Positions 34,474 to 44,313 are shown, counted from the stretch's first letter. The stretch: 64,000 nucleotides of DNA from an uncultured Lachnospiraceae bacterium (GCA_947305245.1 CAMZDG010000008.1:1-64000); one strand, 5' to 3'. Notes: generated by a model from the sequence alone, not told the origin. Numbers and translations are program-made.

Positions 34474-35457
34474 ATGAACGTACTTGAAATCTCCGGGTTG
34501 GAGAAGAGGTTTGGAGAAAAGCAGGTGCTGCGGGGTGTGGACCTGGTGGTGCCGGAAAAGAAGGTGTATGGGTTTGTCGGCCGAAACGGCGCCGGGAAGA
34601 CGACGACCATGAAGGTGATCCTGGGGCTTCTGGCGGCGGACGCGGGCGAGGTCACGGTTTGCGGTGAGAAGGCGCATTACGGGAACACAAAGACGAACCG
34701 TTTCATCGGGTATCTGCCGGACGTGCCGGAATATTATGGCTTTATGACGCCGATGGAATACTTGCGGTTTTGCGGGGAAATCTCCGGTCTTGCTGCAAAG
34801 GAAATCGGACCCAGGAGCGAAAAACTTTTAAGGCTTGTGGGGCTTGGCGGCGAGAAACACCGGATCAAGGGGTTCTCCCGCGGCATGAAGCAGCGGCTTG
34901 GCATCGCGCAGGCCCTTTTGGGAAGGCCAAGGCTTCTGATCTGTGATGAGCCGACTTCGGCGCTGGATCCCTTGGGGCGTAAGGAGATTTTGGACGTGCT
35001 GGTGGCGGCAAAGGAGGAGACGACAATTCTGTTTTCGACGCATGTGCTGTCCGACGTGGAGCACATCTGTGATGAGATGGCACTTTTAAATGACGGAAAG
35101 ATCGTGATGCAGGGCAGCATTGAGGAAGTTAAGAGTAAGCGGCGCGGCAGCGCCACGGAAATCCAGCTGGAGCACCCAGAGGACGCGAAGCTGCTCACGG
35201 AGGCATTCGGCGGAGTGTGTGCAGAAGCACGAGCCAGAGCAGACGCAGAGGCGCAAGGCGACTTGAGGACGAATGCAGGCGCGATTGAACTGCTGCAGGC
35301 AGAGAGGCCGGACACGTTGCTGCTTAAGGATGCGGACAGGCTTCCGGAGGTGCTTCGGTTTTTGGCAGATCATAAGATTGCCTTCGTGCGGATCGAGAAG
35401 CAGGAAGCGACGCTGGAGGACATCTTCCTGGATGTGCTGAGAAGCGAGAAGGCATAA
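34474..35457 (+). CDS. ABC transporter ATP-binding protein (YxlF-like)
   Basis: 327 residues. Walker A is GRNGAGKTTTM, the signature region is FSRGMKQRLGIA, Walker B is LLICDEPTSALDP and the switch His is in FSTHVLSD. The C-terminal about 110 residues contain an Ala/Glu/Arg-rich stretch near 250-265 (EARARADAEAQ) that is longer than usual. It pairs with the ABC-2 permease encoded 46 bp downstream. Confidence 0.9.
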   Translation: MNVLEISGLEKRFGEKQVLRGVDLVVPEKKVYGFVGRNGAGKTTTMKVILGLLAADAGEVTVCGEKAHYGNTKTNRFIGYLPDVPEYYGFMTPMEYLRFCGEISGLAAKEIGPRSEKLLRLVGLGGEKHRIKGFSRGMKQRLGIAQALLGRPRLLICDEPTSALDPLGRKEILDVLVAAKEETTILFSTHVLSDVEHICDEMALLNDGKIVMQGSIEEVKSKRRGSATEIQLEHPEDAKLLTEAFGGVCAEARARADAEAQGDLRTNAGAIELLQAERPDTLLLKDADRLPEVLRFLADHKIAFVRIEKQEATLEDIFLDVLRSEKA

Positions 35458-35503
35458 TGGATAAGGTATGATTGTCATGAAGATCTAAGAGGAAGGAAAA
35501 ACA

Positions 35504-36265
35504 ATGAAAGCGTTTATGAAAAAGGAATGGATGGAGATGACGCGGACGGGGCGGCTGCTTATTCTGGGCATCCTGTTTACGATATTTGGGATCATGAATC
35601 CGGCCATAGCGAAGCTGACGCCGTGGATGATGGAGATGATGAGGGACTCCATCGCGCAGTCGGGCCTTCAGCTGGGAGAAGTGACCGTGAATGCCATGAC
35701 CAGCTGGACGCAGTTTTATAAGAACGCGCCAATGACTTTGCTGGTGATCGTCCTGATGAGCAGCGGAGTGCTGACGAACGAGTATCAGAGCGGAACGCTG
35801 ATCCAGGTGGTGACGAAGGGGCTATCCCGCAAGAAGGTCATGCTGTCCAAAATGATCGTGGTCTATGGAAGCTGGACGGCGTTGTATCTGCTGTATTTCG
35901 GGATTACCTATGGTTATACGGAGTATTACTGGGGAGAGGATAAGGTGGAAAAGCTCCCGGAGGGCGTGGCTTTTTATTGGCTCTTTGGCGTGTTTGTATT
36001 GGCATTACTGCTTTTGTTTTCGACGATTGCGGAAAACGGCGGGCAGGTTTTGATGGGAACGGGCGGCGTGATCGCGGCGGCGTTTTTTGCCAATTATATT
36101 CCTAAGATTCAGAAGTTCCTGCCGCTTCGGCTGATGGATGGCCTGCAACTCACCATGGGAAGCCAGGAGATAAAGGATTTTATCCCGGCGATGATTTGTT
36201 GTGGCGTAAGTATCATTGCGTGTGGTATGATAAGTATAGTCTTATTCGACCGAAGGAGGCTGTAA
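35504..36265 (+). CDS. ABC-2 type permease (YxlG-like)
   Basis: 253 residues with six hydrophobic segments. It starts MKAFMKKEWMEMTRTGRLL and contains the ABC-2 hallmark NEYQSGTLIQVVTKGLSRKKV. It forms the membrane part of the transporter with the ATPase upstream. The GntR regulator gene starts 1 bp after its stop codon, with a ribosome binding site (GGAGG) inside its end. Confidence 0.88.
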   Translation: MKAFMKKEWMEMTRTGRLLILGILFTIFGIMNPAIAKLTPWMMEMMRDSIAQSGLQLGEVTVNAMTSWTQFYKNAPMTLLVIVLMSSGVLTNEYQSGTLIQVVTKGLSRKKVMLSKMIVVYGSWTALYLLYFGITYGYTEYYWGEDKVEKLPEGVAFYWLFGVFVLALLLLFSTIAENGGQVLMGTGGVIAAAFFANYIPKIQKFLPLRLMDGLQLTMGSQEIKDFIPAMICCGVSIIACGMISIVLFDRRRL

Positions 36266-36266
36266 T

Positions 36267-36638
36267 ATGATCATAAGGATTAATGAGTTATCTGACGTGC
36301 CAATTTATATGCAGATACGAAATCAGATCGTGATGGGGATCTCGGGCGGCGAGCTGGCGGCGGGAGAGCAGCTTCCGACGGTTCGGGCGCTGGCGCTGGA
36401 GATGGGGATCAATACCATGACGGTGAGTAAGGCATATCAGCTTTTGAAAACGGAAGGATATATCATGACGGACCGCAAGAACGGTGCGCGCGTCCGCATG
36501 GAGATCCAAAAGCAGGCGAGCATCCCGGAAGCGAATCGGTTAGAACTGAAGCGGATCGTGTCGGAAGCTAGGATCTCCGGCGTGAAAAAGAAGGAGATCC
36601 TGGCGCTCGTGGATGAGTATTATGGCAGTGACAGATAG
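36267..36638 (+). CDS. GntR-family regulator, YtrA type
   Basis: 123 residues. A GntR winged helix occupies 10-75 (PIYMQIRNQIVMGISGGELAAGEQLP is read as the N-terminal helices, NTMTVSKAYQLLKTEGYI as the recognition helix). The C-terminal part is only about 45 residues, too short to bind a ligand, which is the YtrA subfamily. Such regulators usually repress the ABC operon in which they lie. No clear palindrome was found at the 34057 promoter by eye. Confidence 0.9.
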   Translation: MIIRINELSDVPIYMQIRNQIVMGISGGELAAGEQLPTVRALALEMGINTMTVSKAYQLLKTEGYIMTDRKNGARVRMEIQKQASIPEANRLELKRIVSEARISGVKKKEILALVDEYYGSDR

Positions 36639-36650
36639 GAGGCGTGAGAA

Positions 36651-38075
36651 ATGTCGTTTTATTTTGGCTTGATTATGTTTGTATGCTTGGTGCCTTCCCT
36701 TTGGATGATCTACGTGCGGGTTTATGCCGGAAAATGGAGAGCAAGGAAGCTGATCTTTGGCGTGAAAAATCGCCCGGAATTTCAGGAGGGCGAAGCGGCG
36801 GCTGAGGTTGACGAGATTGTAAAGAATCGAAGCACTCAGGCACTCGTCATTGCCGTCACGGGTACCGTGATTTCCTGCATGTTTTTGCTTCTTCGCGGCA
36901 TGACCGTTCAGACTGCTGTCTGGACTGGATTCGTTCTGGTGGCCTTGTTTGCGATGAATGTTCCTTATTTCCTTGGAAACAAGGAGATGAAGGCGTTAAA
37001 GAGAAAGCTTGGAGTGCGTGGAGAAGAGGGCGTTACACTGGTGGACTTGAGCAATGCGGGAGCCGTGCGCGCGTTAAAGCCCCTGCAGATCTGGCTGCCC
37101 AACGTGATCGGGGCAGTGGTTGTGATTTTCACGCTTTTGGTTGACCTTAAGGTTCTTCCGTTGGCGAAGCACTGGGCCGTGGGCTCGTTTTTGCTGACGG
37201 CCATGGCGGTAACCTTCTGGGCAATGGGCATTTTGATGATGGCGCTGGCGTTTGTGATGGACAGGCTAAAGAATGAAGTCATCTCGAAGGACAGCACCAT
37301 CAATGCGAATTATAACCGCGCAAAGAAGAAGAATTTTGCAGACCTGTTCCTATTGTTTTGTTGGGTGAATCTGGGCTTTTTGGTTTGCTGGGTCGTGTCG
37401 TTTTCGTTCTTCTATTCCGATTTCCTGCTTATGATCGCGCTGATGGCCTATATGGTGCTGCTGCTCGCCGGCATCGCCCTTTTTGTGCTTCGGGGGAAGA
37501 AGATTGAAGCGCGCTATGAGAAGGAGATGACGATCCTTGAGGATGATGACGATCTGTGGATCGCCGGCATGTTTTATTATAATCCGAAGGATAAAAGGCT
37601 GAACGTGGAAAAGCGCATGGGCGTCGGAGGAACGGTCAACGTGGCGCACCCCGTCGGAAAGCTTTTGATGGTATTTGCGGGACTTTCCATTGTCGCGGCG
37701 GTGGCCTGCGTCGTATGGATGGGCATGATGGAAGCAACTCCAATGAGGGTCTGCGTCGAAGGGGAAAAGGTGATCTGTCACCAGCTTTGGGATGAGTATT
37801 CGATCCCAATAAGTGAGATCACGGAGGCTGAGTTTGGCGATAACTTAAAGGAGCTTCATCTGGCAAGGGTTTCAGGCGTGGGAATGGACACGATGCTGAA
37901 GGGGAATTTCATTGTAAATGATGAAGGCGGATGCAAGGTGTTCCTCTGGAGGGCGAACCAAAGCTATCTCATGATCAAGACGGCGGAGAGGACCTATTAC
38001 GTCAACGGAAATTCGGAGGAGGAGCTTTCGCGCGTATGGGAGTCGCTAAGGCAGAGCCTTGGGGATGCGAAGTAG
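36651..38075 (+). CDS. Membrane protein with DUF5808 and PH-like domains
   Basis: 474 residues and about nine hydrophobic helices in total. Near residue 300 is the DUF5808 motif DLWIAGMFYYNPKDKR with VEKRMGVGGTVN. Two helices after it anchor a C-terminal PH-like domain (about 365-470). Such proteins accompany GntR/ABC operons in Firmicutes, but their function is not known. The gap to the GntR gene is 12 bp with a ribosome binding site TAGGAGG, so it belongs to the operon and is its last gene. Confidence 0.8.
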   Translation: MSFYFGLIMFVCLVPSLWMIYVRVYAGKWRARKLIFGVKNRPEFQEGEAAAEVDEIVKNRSTQALVIAVTGTVISCMFLLLRGMTVQTAVWTGFVLVALFAMNVPYFLGNKEMKALKRKLGVRGEEGVTLVDLSNAGAVRALKPLQIWLPNVIGAVVVIFTLLVDLKVLPLAKHWAVGSFLLTAMAVTFWAMGILMMALAFVMDRLKNEVISKDSTINANYNRAKKKNFADLFLLFCWVNLGFLVCWVVSFSFFYSDFLLMIALMAYMVLLLAGIALFVLRGKKIEARYEKEMTILEDDDDLWIAGMFYYNPKDKRLNVEKRMGVGGTVNVAHPVGKLLMVFAGLSIVAAVACVVWMGMMEATPMRVCVEGEKVICHQLWDEYSIPISEITEAEFGDNLKELHLARVSGVGMDTMLKGNFIVNDEGGCKVFLWRANQSYLMIKTAERTYYVNGNSEEELSRVWESLRQSLGDAK

Positions 38076-38139
38076 GGATGCGCGGGAATAAAAATCCTTG
38101 GAATACCTAAAAAAACCTAGAAATGGCCTAAAAAAATAT

Positions 38140-38168
38140 TTGTCTTTTTGTTGCACTTATGTTATAAT
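38140..38168 (+). promoter_or_regulatory. Strong promoter of tig
   Basis: TTGTCT (38140-38145), a 17-nt spacer, TATAAT (38163-38168) with an extended -10 TG at 38160-38161. The leader is about 100 nt and ends in GGAGGAAG before ATG 38277. Confidence 0.8.
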
Positions 38169-38276
38169 CCTTAATTGACTGTTATTGTGTCTTATTCCGG
38201 ATCGCAAGAGAAAGAAACAGAAGGAAAAGCGATGGGAATGACGATACGTAAGGGATTTTAAGGAGGAAGAAGTACC

Positions 38277-39563
38277 ATGAGTTTACAGATTGAGAAGTTA
38301 GAGCACAACATGGCGAAGCTGACCATCGAGGTTGGCGCCGAGGAGCTTGAGGCAGCACTGGAGAAGGCTTATCTGAAGAATAAGAATTCGATCAGCGTTC
38401 CCGGTTTCCGCAAGGGCAAGGTGCCCCGCAAGATGATCGAGAAGATGTACGGCCCTGCCGTGTTTTATGAGGATGCAGCGAATGCGCTGATCCCCGATGC
38501 ATATGACAAGGCTCTGGCTGAGTGCGAGGAGGAGATCGTATCCTCTCCGAAGATCGAGGTGACCGAGATCGAGGCCGGAAAGGGCATGACCTTTACCGCA
38601 GAGGTTGCTCTGAAGCCTGAAGTGACGCTTGGCGAGTATAAGGGCGTTGAGGTAAAGAAGGCAGAGACTGACGTGACCGATGATGAGGTGATGGCAGCCA
38701 TTGACAAGGAGAGAGAGAGCAACGCGAGAGCGATCGTGATCACTGACAGACCCGTAAAGGCCGGAGATGAGACCGTGATCGATTTCGAAGGCTTTGTGGA
38801 CGGCGTTGCATTCGACGGCGGCAAGGGCGAGAATTATCCCCTGACCATTGGCTCCGGCGCATTCATTCCCGGATTTGAAGATGGCCTGATCGGCGCGAAC
38901 CTGAACGAGGACGTGGAAGTGAACGTGACCTTCCCTGAGGATTATCAGGCATCTGAGCTTGCCGGTAAGGCAGCAGTATTTAAGTGTGTCGTTAAGGAGA
39001 TCAAGGAGAAGGAGCTTCCCGAGCTGGATGACGAGTTCGCAGCAGAGGTTTCCGAGTTTGACACTCTGGACGAGTATAAGGCAGACGTAAAGAAGAACCT
39101 CGAGGAGAGAAAGGCATCTGACGCGAAGAGAGCAAAGATGGATGCCGTGATCGACGCCGTGATCGCAAATGCTACGATGGACATTCCTGAGGCAATGATC
39201 ACCACGACCCAGAGACAGATCATGGACGAGTATGCTCAGAACATGCAGGCGCAGGGTCTGAGCCTTGAGCAGTACATGAAGTATACCGGTCTGGATGCAG
39301 ACACGCTGATGGAGCAGTTAAAGCCCCAGGCTGAGAGCCGCATCAAGGGTCGTTTGGTGCTGGAGGCCGTTGCAAAGGCTGAGAACATCACCGCATCCGA
39401 GGAGGACTTCGAGGCTGAGGTGAAGACCATGGCAGAGGCATATGGCATCGAGGCAGACAAGGCGAAGGAGCTGCTTGGCGAGAACGGCAAGAAGTCCGTT
39501 CTGGAAGACATCTGCATCAAGAAGGCGCAGGAGTTCCTGGCAGAGAATGCGAAGGAAGTTTAA
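38277..39563 (+). CDS. tig: Trigger factor, ribosome-associated chaperone
   Basis: 428 residues, the usual length. The ribosome-binding N-terminal domain carries the signature GFRKGKVPRKMIEKMYG. The FKBP-type prolyl isomerase domain (about 150-240) shows VIDFEGFVDGVAFDGGKGENYPL... as in the family (positions 163-185). The C-terminal chaperone arms follow. It binds nascent chains at the ribosome exit. Its codon use is more biased than that of its neighbours, consistent with high expression. A terminator separates it from clpP, although the two genes are next to each other in most Firmicutes. Confidence 0.97.
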   Translation: MSLQIEKLEHNMAKLTIEVGAEELEAALEKAYLKNKNSISVPGFRKGKVPRKMIEKMYGPAVFYEDAANALIPDAYDKALAECEEEIVSSPKIEVTEIEAGKGMTFTAEVALKPEVTLGEYKGVEVKKAETDVTDDEVMAAIDKERESNARAIVITDRPVKAGDETVIDFEGFVDGVAFDGGKGENYPLTIGSGAFIPGFEDGLIGANLNEDVEVNVTFPEDYQASELAGKAAVFKCVVKEIKEKELPELDDEFAAEVSEFDTLDEYKADVKKNLEERKASDAKRAKMDAVIDAVIANATMDIPEAMITTTQRQIMDEYAQNMQAQGLSLEQYMKYTGLDADTLMEQLKPQAESRIKGRLVLEAVAKAENITASEEDFEAEVKTMAEAYGIEADKAKELLGENGKKSVLEDICIKKAQEFLAENAKEV

Positions 39564-39628
39564 AGCCGGCTGATGAAATGTCGCATCTGCAGCCAAATGG
39601 CAAAGCAGAAAGAAAAAAGGAACGCAAG

Positions 39629-39662
39629 GGGTCGTGCCCAAACGGGCATGACCCTTTTTTTT
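39629..39662 (+). terminator. Rho-independent terminator after tig
   Basis: Stem GGGTCGTGCCC/GGGCATGACCC (one G-T pair) with loop AAAC and eight T. Confidence 0.95.
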
Positions 39663-39724
39663 GTTTCCGCTTTCTTATGAGAAAGAAAACAAACTTAAAG
39701 TTTTCTTAAATCTCACGGTTTTCG

Positions 39725-39753
39725 TTGAAAAAATAGCAGAATTAGGATATGCT
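39725..39753 (+). promoter_or_regulatory. Promoter of clpP
   Basis: TTGAAA (39725-39730), a 17-nt spacer, TATGCT (39748-39753). I see no CtsR box (GGTCAAA repeat) around it. Confidence 0.65.
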
Positions 39754-39794
39754 AGATAATGGTATGATTTCTGAAAGAAAGGCAGGACAAACAT

Positions 39795-40388
39795 ATGAGT
39801 TTAATTCCTTACGTCATTGAGCAAACTAGCAAGGGAGAGCGGTCTTATGACATCTACTCCAGACTTCTGAAGGATAGAATCATTTTCCTTGGAGAGGAAG
39901 TAAACGACGTTTCCGCGAGCATCGTAGTGGCGCAGCTTCTTTTCCTGGAGGCAGAGGATCCCGATAAGGACATCCATCTTTATATCAACAGCCCCGGCGG
40001 CAGCATTTCCGCAGGTATGGCGATCTATGATACCATGCAGTATATCAAGTGTGACGTATCCACCGTATGCATCGGCATGGCAGCCAGCATGGGCGCGTTC
40101 CTTCTAGCCAGCGGCGCGAAGGGCAAGCGTTTTGCACTTCCCAATGCGGAGATCATGATCCATCAGCCTCTCGGCGGAACGCAGGGCCAGGCAACGGAGA
40201 TCGAGATCGCTGCAAAGCACATTTTGAAGACCAAGGAAAAGATGAATCGCATGCTCGCTGAGATGACTGGGCAGTCCTATGAGACGATCTGTGCGGATAC
40301 GGACAGAGACAACTGGAAGAGTGCGCAGGAAGCTATGGAATATGGCATTGTCGACAGGGTGATCGCTTCCCATGACAATGCGAAATAA
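39795..40388 (+). CDS. clpP: ATP-dependent Clp protease proteolytic subunit
   Basis: 197 residues, standard length. The catalytic Ser is in [10 protein letters not shown] (Ser98), His is in IMIHQPLGG and Asp is in DTDRDNW. It forms a tetradecameric barrel that degrades proteins fed by ClpX, encoded 12 bp downstream. Confidence 0.98.
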   Translation: MSLIPYVIEQTSKGERSYDIYSRLLKDRIIFLGEEVNDVSASIVVAQLLFLEAEDPDKDIHLYINSPGGSISAGMAIYDTMQYIKCDVSTVCIGMAASMGAFLLASGAKGKRFALPNAEIMIHQPLGGTQGQATEIEIAAKHILKTKEKMNRMLAEMTGQSYETICADTDRDNWKSAQEAMEYGIVDRVIASHDNAK

Positions 40389-40400
40389 GGAGTTTTTACA

Positions 40401-41669
40401 ATGGCTGTGAAATTTGGTGACGATGATATCAAGTGCTCCTTTTGCGGTAAGCATCAGGGGCAGGTACGTAAGCTGATCGCCGGACCTACGGGCGTATACA
40501 TCTGTGATGAATGCGTGGACATCTGCGAGGATATTCTGGAGGAGGAACTCGAGGATGAGGAGATGGATGCGAACGGTCCCGTGGACATTCATCTGCTCAA
40601 GCCCAAGGAGATCAAGCATTTCCTGGACGATTACGTGATCGGTCAGGAGGAGGCGAAGAAAGTCCTCTCCGTGGCAGTGTACAATCATTATAAGAGAGTG
40701 ACGGCGCCCAGGTCGGTTGGCGACGTGGAGCTGCAAAAGAGCAACATTATCATGATCGGGCCTACGGGTTCGGGTAAGACGTATCTGGCACAGACCTTGG
40801 CAAAGATCATTAACGTGCCTTTTGCGATCGCGGACGCGACGACGCTGACGGAGGCAGGCTACGTGGGTGAGGACGTGGAGAACATTCTCTTAAAGCTCAT
40901 CCAGGCGGCGGACTATGACGTGGAGCGCGCACAGTACGGGATCGTTTATATCGATGAGATCGATAAGATCACGAAGAAGAGCGAGAACGTTTCCATCACG
41001 CGTGACGTCTCCGGTGAGGGCGTGCAGCAGGCACTCCTGAAGATCATTGAGGGGACGGTTGCAAGCGTGCCTCCGCAGGGCGGCAGAAAGCATCCCCATC
41101 AGGAGCTGATCCAGATCGACACCACCAACATTCTCTTTATCTGCGGCGGTGCGTTCGATGGACTGGAGAAGATCGTGGAGTCCAGACTGGATCGGAAATC
41201 CATCGGCTTTAACACGGAAGGGACCCAGAAGACGAACAAGGAGATCAGTGACCTCCTGGCGGAAGTGGTGCCGCAGGATCTGACGAAGTTCGGTCTGATC
41301 CCGGAATTTGTGGGCCGCGTGCCCATCAACGTTTCGTTGCGCGGACTCGATAAGGAAGCGCTGATCCGTATCTTGACGGAGCCGAAGAATGCGCTGATCA
41401 AGCAATATCAGAAGCTCTTTGAGATGGATGAGGTGAAGCTCTCCTTCGATGACGACGCCGTGGAGGAAATCGCACAGAAGGCGTTTGAGAGAAAGACCGG
41501 CGCACGCGGACTTCGCTCCATTTTGGAGAACGTGATGATGGATACCATGTATGAGATCCCGTCGGATGAGTCCATCGGCAGATGTGTCATCACGAAGGCG
41601 GCAGTGGACGGAACGCAGGAGCCCACGATCTTCCGCAGGGAGAAAAAGAAGGTAGCCGGAGACGAATAA
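40401..41669 (+). CDS. clpX: ATP-dependent Clp protease ATP-binding subunit ClpX
   Basis: 422 residues. The N-terminal zinc-binding domain has Cys12, Cys15, Cys35 and Cys38. The AAA+ domain has Walker [13 protein letters not shown], Walker [11 protein letters not shown] and the pore loop region GYVGEDVE. The IGF-type loop for ClpP docking is expected near residue 265 (KSIGFN). It unfolds substrates for ClpP. ATG 40401 follows AAGGAG. Confidence 0.98.
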   Translation: MAVKFGDDDIKCSFCGKHQGQVRKLIAGPTGVYICDECVDICEDILEEELEDEEMDANGPVDIHLLKPKEIKHFLDDYVIGQEEAKKVLSVAVYNHYKRVTAPRSVGDVELQKSNIIMIGPTGSGKTYLAQTLAKIINVPFAIADATTLTEAGYVGEDVENILLKLIQAADYDVERAQYGIVYIDEIDKITKKSENVSITRDVSGEGVQQALLKIIEGTVASVPPQGGRKHPHQELIQIDTTNILFICGGAFDGLEKIVESRLDRKSIGFNTEGTQKTNKEISDLLAEVVPQDLTKFGLIPEFVGRVPINVSLRGLDKEALIRILTEPKNALIKQYQKLFEMDEVKLSFDDDAVEEIAQKAFERKTGARGLRSILENVMMDTMYEIPSDESIGRCVITKAAVDGTQEPTIFRREKKKVAGDE

Positions 41670-41681
41670 GGAGTACGCACC

Positions 41682-42293
41682 ATGGTGATCAAGAACGTGG
41701 CGTTGGAGACGGTTTGCGGGATCACGAGCAAGATCCCGGAGAGTCGCCTGCCTGAGGTGGCTTTCGCCGGGAAGAGCAACGTGGGGAAGAGTTCCCTCAT
41801 CAATGCGCTGATGAACCGTAAATCCCTGGCGAGGACAAGCAGTCAGCCGGGAAAGACCCAGACCATCAACTTTTATAATGTAAATGATGCCGTCTATTTC
41901 GTGGATCTTCCAGGATATGGTTATGCAAAGGTCAGCCTGGAGATCAAGGCGAAATGGGGCAAGATGATCGAGAATTACCTGAGGAAGTCGAAGCAACTGA
42001 AGATGGTATTTCTTTTGATCGACATCCGGCATGAGCCCTCTGAAAATGACCGCACGATGTACGACTGGATCCTGAAGATGGGCTTTACGCCCGTGATCGT
42101 TGCCACAAAGCTGGATAAGATCAATCGCAGTCAGATCCAAAAGCAGGTGAAGATCGTTCGGGAAGGCTTAAAGGCAAAGCGGGAGACGGTGATCATTCCG
42201 TTCTCCGCCGAGACCAAGCAGGGCAGGGAGGAAATCTACGCACTGCTGGATCAGATGCTGGAAGAAGGAAAAGAACATGAAGAAGTATTGTAA
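41682..42293 (+). CDS. engB: Ribosome biogenesis GTPase YsxC/EngB
   Basis: 203 residues. G1 is AGKSNVGKSSLINAL, G2 lies in the TSSQPGKTQ region, G3 is FVDLPGYGYA, G4 is VATKLDKI and G5 is IPFSAET. EngB binds the maturing 50S subunit. In many clostridia it follows clpX and lon; lon is absent here. Confidence 0.96.
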   Translation: MVIKNVALETVCGITSKIPESRLPEVAFAGKSNVGKSSLINALMNRKSLARTSSQPGKTQTINFYNVNDAVYFVDLPGYGYAKVSLEIKAKWGKMIENYLRKSKQLKMVFLLIDIRHEPSENDRTMYDWILKMGFTPVIVATKLDKINRSQIQKQVKIVREGLKAKRETVIIPFSAETKQGREEIYALLDQMLEEGKEHEEVL

Positions 42294-43482
42294 GGCTGTC
42301 GTGAATATCGTGCTGGCCATTGCGATCCTGCTGGTAGTGATCTTTTTGCTCCCGAGACTGTTGGCTTTTTTTGCGCCCTTTGTGGTGGGCTGGATCATCG
42401 CCTGGATGGCCGGCGCGCCGGTGAAGTTCTTTGAGGAGAAGATGAAGATCAAGCGCCGCGCGGGATCTGCCGTGGTGATCATTGCCGTGATCGCGCTGAT
42501 CGTGCTGGCCATTTATGGGCTGGGCTCCATTCTGATCAAGGAGGGCATCGGATTCGTGCAGGCCTTTCCTGAGATGTGGGAGGGCGTGCAGGAGGACTTG
42601 AATGAGATCGGTGAGCGGATGGATCGCTTCTATCAGGCGTTTCCGCAGAGCATTCGGGAGAACCTGGACGATACCGTGGATCAGATCCAAAGCTATGCGG
42701 CGACGTCACTGGGAAAGCTGAGCAGTCCGACGCTGACGGCGGTTGGAAACTTTGCCAAGTATCTGCCGACGCTTCTGATCGGCGTGATCATGGCGCTGCT
42801 TTCCGCATACTTTTTCGTGGCGGATCGAAAGAGCATCAACGACTGGTGCGAGAAGCACATGCCGAAGGTCGTGCAGGATAAGTATCTTCTGATCAAAAAA
42901 AGTCTCCTTAGGGCCGTGGGTGGTTATTTCAAGGCGCAGCTGAAGATTGAGATCTGGATTTATATTCTTTTGGTGATCGGATTCTGGATCCTGAGAGTCC
43001 GTTACGTGCTGCTGATCGCGCTGGGCATTGCATTCCTGGATTTCCTGCCGTTCTTCGGAACGGGTACGGTCATGGTGCCCTGGGCCATCGTAAAGATCTT
43101 AAGCGGTGATTATAAGACTGCCATCGCGCTCCTGGTGATCTGGGGGCTTGGGCAGCTGCTTCGGCAGATCATCCAGCCGAAGATCGTGGGCGATTCCATC
43201 GGGGTCGCGCCGCTGCCGACGTTGCTCTTTCTCTATCTGGGCTATCAGTTTGGCAGCGTCATCGGCATGATCATTGCAGTTCCCCTTGGACTGATCGTGC
43301 TTTCCCTGTATGAGGGAGGCGCCTTCAACACAACGATCCAGTCCATTCGTCTTTTGGTTGCCGGCGTGAATCAGTTCCGAACGCTGACGCCCAAGGACTT
43401 AGAGAGCATCCGGAAAGCAGAGGAGAGCGAGGAGAAGCAATTGGAGGAGAAGCTCGTCGAGGAGAAGCCGACGGAAGAATAG
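42277..43482 (+). CDS. AI-2E family transporter (UPF0118)
   Basis: 401 residues with about eight hydrophobic helices and the conserved C-terminal motif (IIQPKIVGDSIGVAPLPTLL). It is related to YtvI/YhhQ-type exporters; the name comes from a proposed AI-2 export role that is not general, and some relatives are Na+/H+ antiporters. The tail after residue 375 is a charged Glu/Lys repeat (EEKQLEEKLVEEKPTEE). The start overlaps engB by 17 bp, so translation is coupled. Confidence 0.85.
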   Translation: MKKYCKAVVNIVLAIAILLVVIFLLPRLLAFFAPFVVGWIIAWMAGAPVKFFEEKMKIKRRAGSAVVIIAVIALIVLAIYGLGSILIKEGIGFVQAFPEMWEGVQEDLNEIGERMDRFYQAFPQSIRENLDDTVDQIQSYAATSLGKLSSPTLTAVGNFAKYLPTLLIGVIMALLSAYFFVADRKSINDWCEKHMPKVVQDKYLLIKKSLLRAVGGYFKAQLKIEIWIYILLVIGFWILRVRYVLLIALGIAFLDFLPFFGTGTVMVPWAIVKILSGDYKTAIALLVIWGLGQLLRQIIQPKIVGDSIGVAPLPTLLFLYLGYQFGSVIGMIIAVPLGLIVLSLYEGGAFNTTIQSIRLLVAGVNQFRTLTPKDLESIRKAEESEEKQLEEKLVEEKPTEE

Positions 43483-43531
43483 CAAAACATTTTGAAAAAA
43501 ATCCGAGAAAATTGAAAAAAGCTGTAACGCA

Positions 43532-43573
43532 CGCCTTCTAAAAGTCGTCTTAACTTTTAGAAGGCGTTATTAT
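43532..43573 (+). terminator. Rho-independent terminator
   Basis: Perfect 14-bp stem CGCCTTCTAAAAGT/ACTTTTAGAAGGCG with loop CGTCTTA, followed by TTATTAT. It ends the clpP-clpX-engB transcript. Confidence 0.85.
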
Positions 43574-43611
43574 GTTTAAATTTTTGTTTAGAAGAGACGA
43601 GAGGAAAGAAT

Positions 43612-44313
43612 ATGCAGAAGATAGCGGTATATCAGAATATGTCAGGGATCGCCGGAAAACTGGAGTTTTTATGTCGGAGTGAGCAGATTGCAATGGTGCG
43701 GGAATATACGCAGGCGCAGCTCCTTTCTGACGTGAAAAGTCGTGAGGTTCAGCTTGTGCTACTGGACGTGTCCGTGGAGGACAAGGGCTGGGGTGAGGGA
43801 TTGCTGCTTCTTGCAGAGATGAGGAGGCAATGTCAGGTGCCCATCATGGTGATCTCCAGTCAGATGAATGAGACGGCAAAGGTGGCGGCGCTGAGCATTG
43901 GCGCGGATGATTACGTATCGGCGGATGATAACCCGCTGGTGATCATGGCGCGGATCAAGTCGCAGCTTCGCAGATATCTGCAGCTGACGCGGTTTTATGG
44001 AACGAAGAACTTTGATCAGAAATACCGCGTGGACGGGCTGGAGATCGACGACGTGCAGCGGAAGGTGACCGTGGAGGGCAGGGAAGTCAAGCTGACGCCC
44101 ACGGAGTACCAGATATTAAAGCTCCTGGTGATGAAGCGGGGCAAGGTACTTTCCATTCCGCAGATTTATGAGGACATCTGGAAGATGCAGGCCGTGGACG
44201 TGGACAATACCGTGGCGGTGCACGTGCGGCACATTCGGGAGAAGATCGAGCTCAACCCGAGAAATCCGAAGTATCTGAAGGTGATCTGGGGAACCGGATA
44301 CATGGTTGGATAA
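43612..44313 (+). CDS. Atypical OmpR-type response regulator (orphan)
   Basis: 233 residues. The winged helix (about 135-230) is canonical (KLTPTEYQILKLLVMKRGKV, VAVHVRHIREKIE). The receiver domain is degenerate: the acidic pair expected at about 7-9 is absent (KIAVYQNM), and the conserved Lys of the KPF motif is replaced (DYVSADDNP). The phosphoacceptor Asp52 (LLDVSVED) remains. Without the metal-binding acids, normal phosphorylation is unlikely, so control by dimer interface or ligand is more plausible. No kinase gene is adjacent. The ribosome binding site GAGAGGAAAG fits ATG 43612. Confidence 0.88.
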   Translation: MQKIAVYQNMSGIAGKLEFLCRSEQIAMVREYTQAQLLSDVKSREVQLVLLDVSVEDKGWGEGLLLLAEMRRQCQVPIMVISSQMNETAKVAALSIGADDYVSADDNPLVIMARIKSQLRRYLQLTRFYGTKNFDQKYRVDGLEIDDVQRKVTVEGREVKLTPTEYQILKLLVMKRGKVLSIPQIYEDIWKMQAVDVDNTVAVHVRHIREKIELNPRNPKYLKVIWGTGYMVG

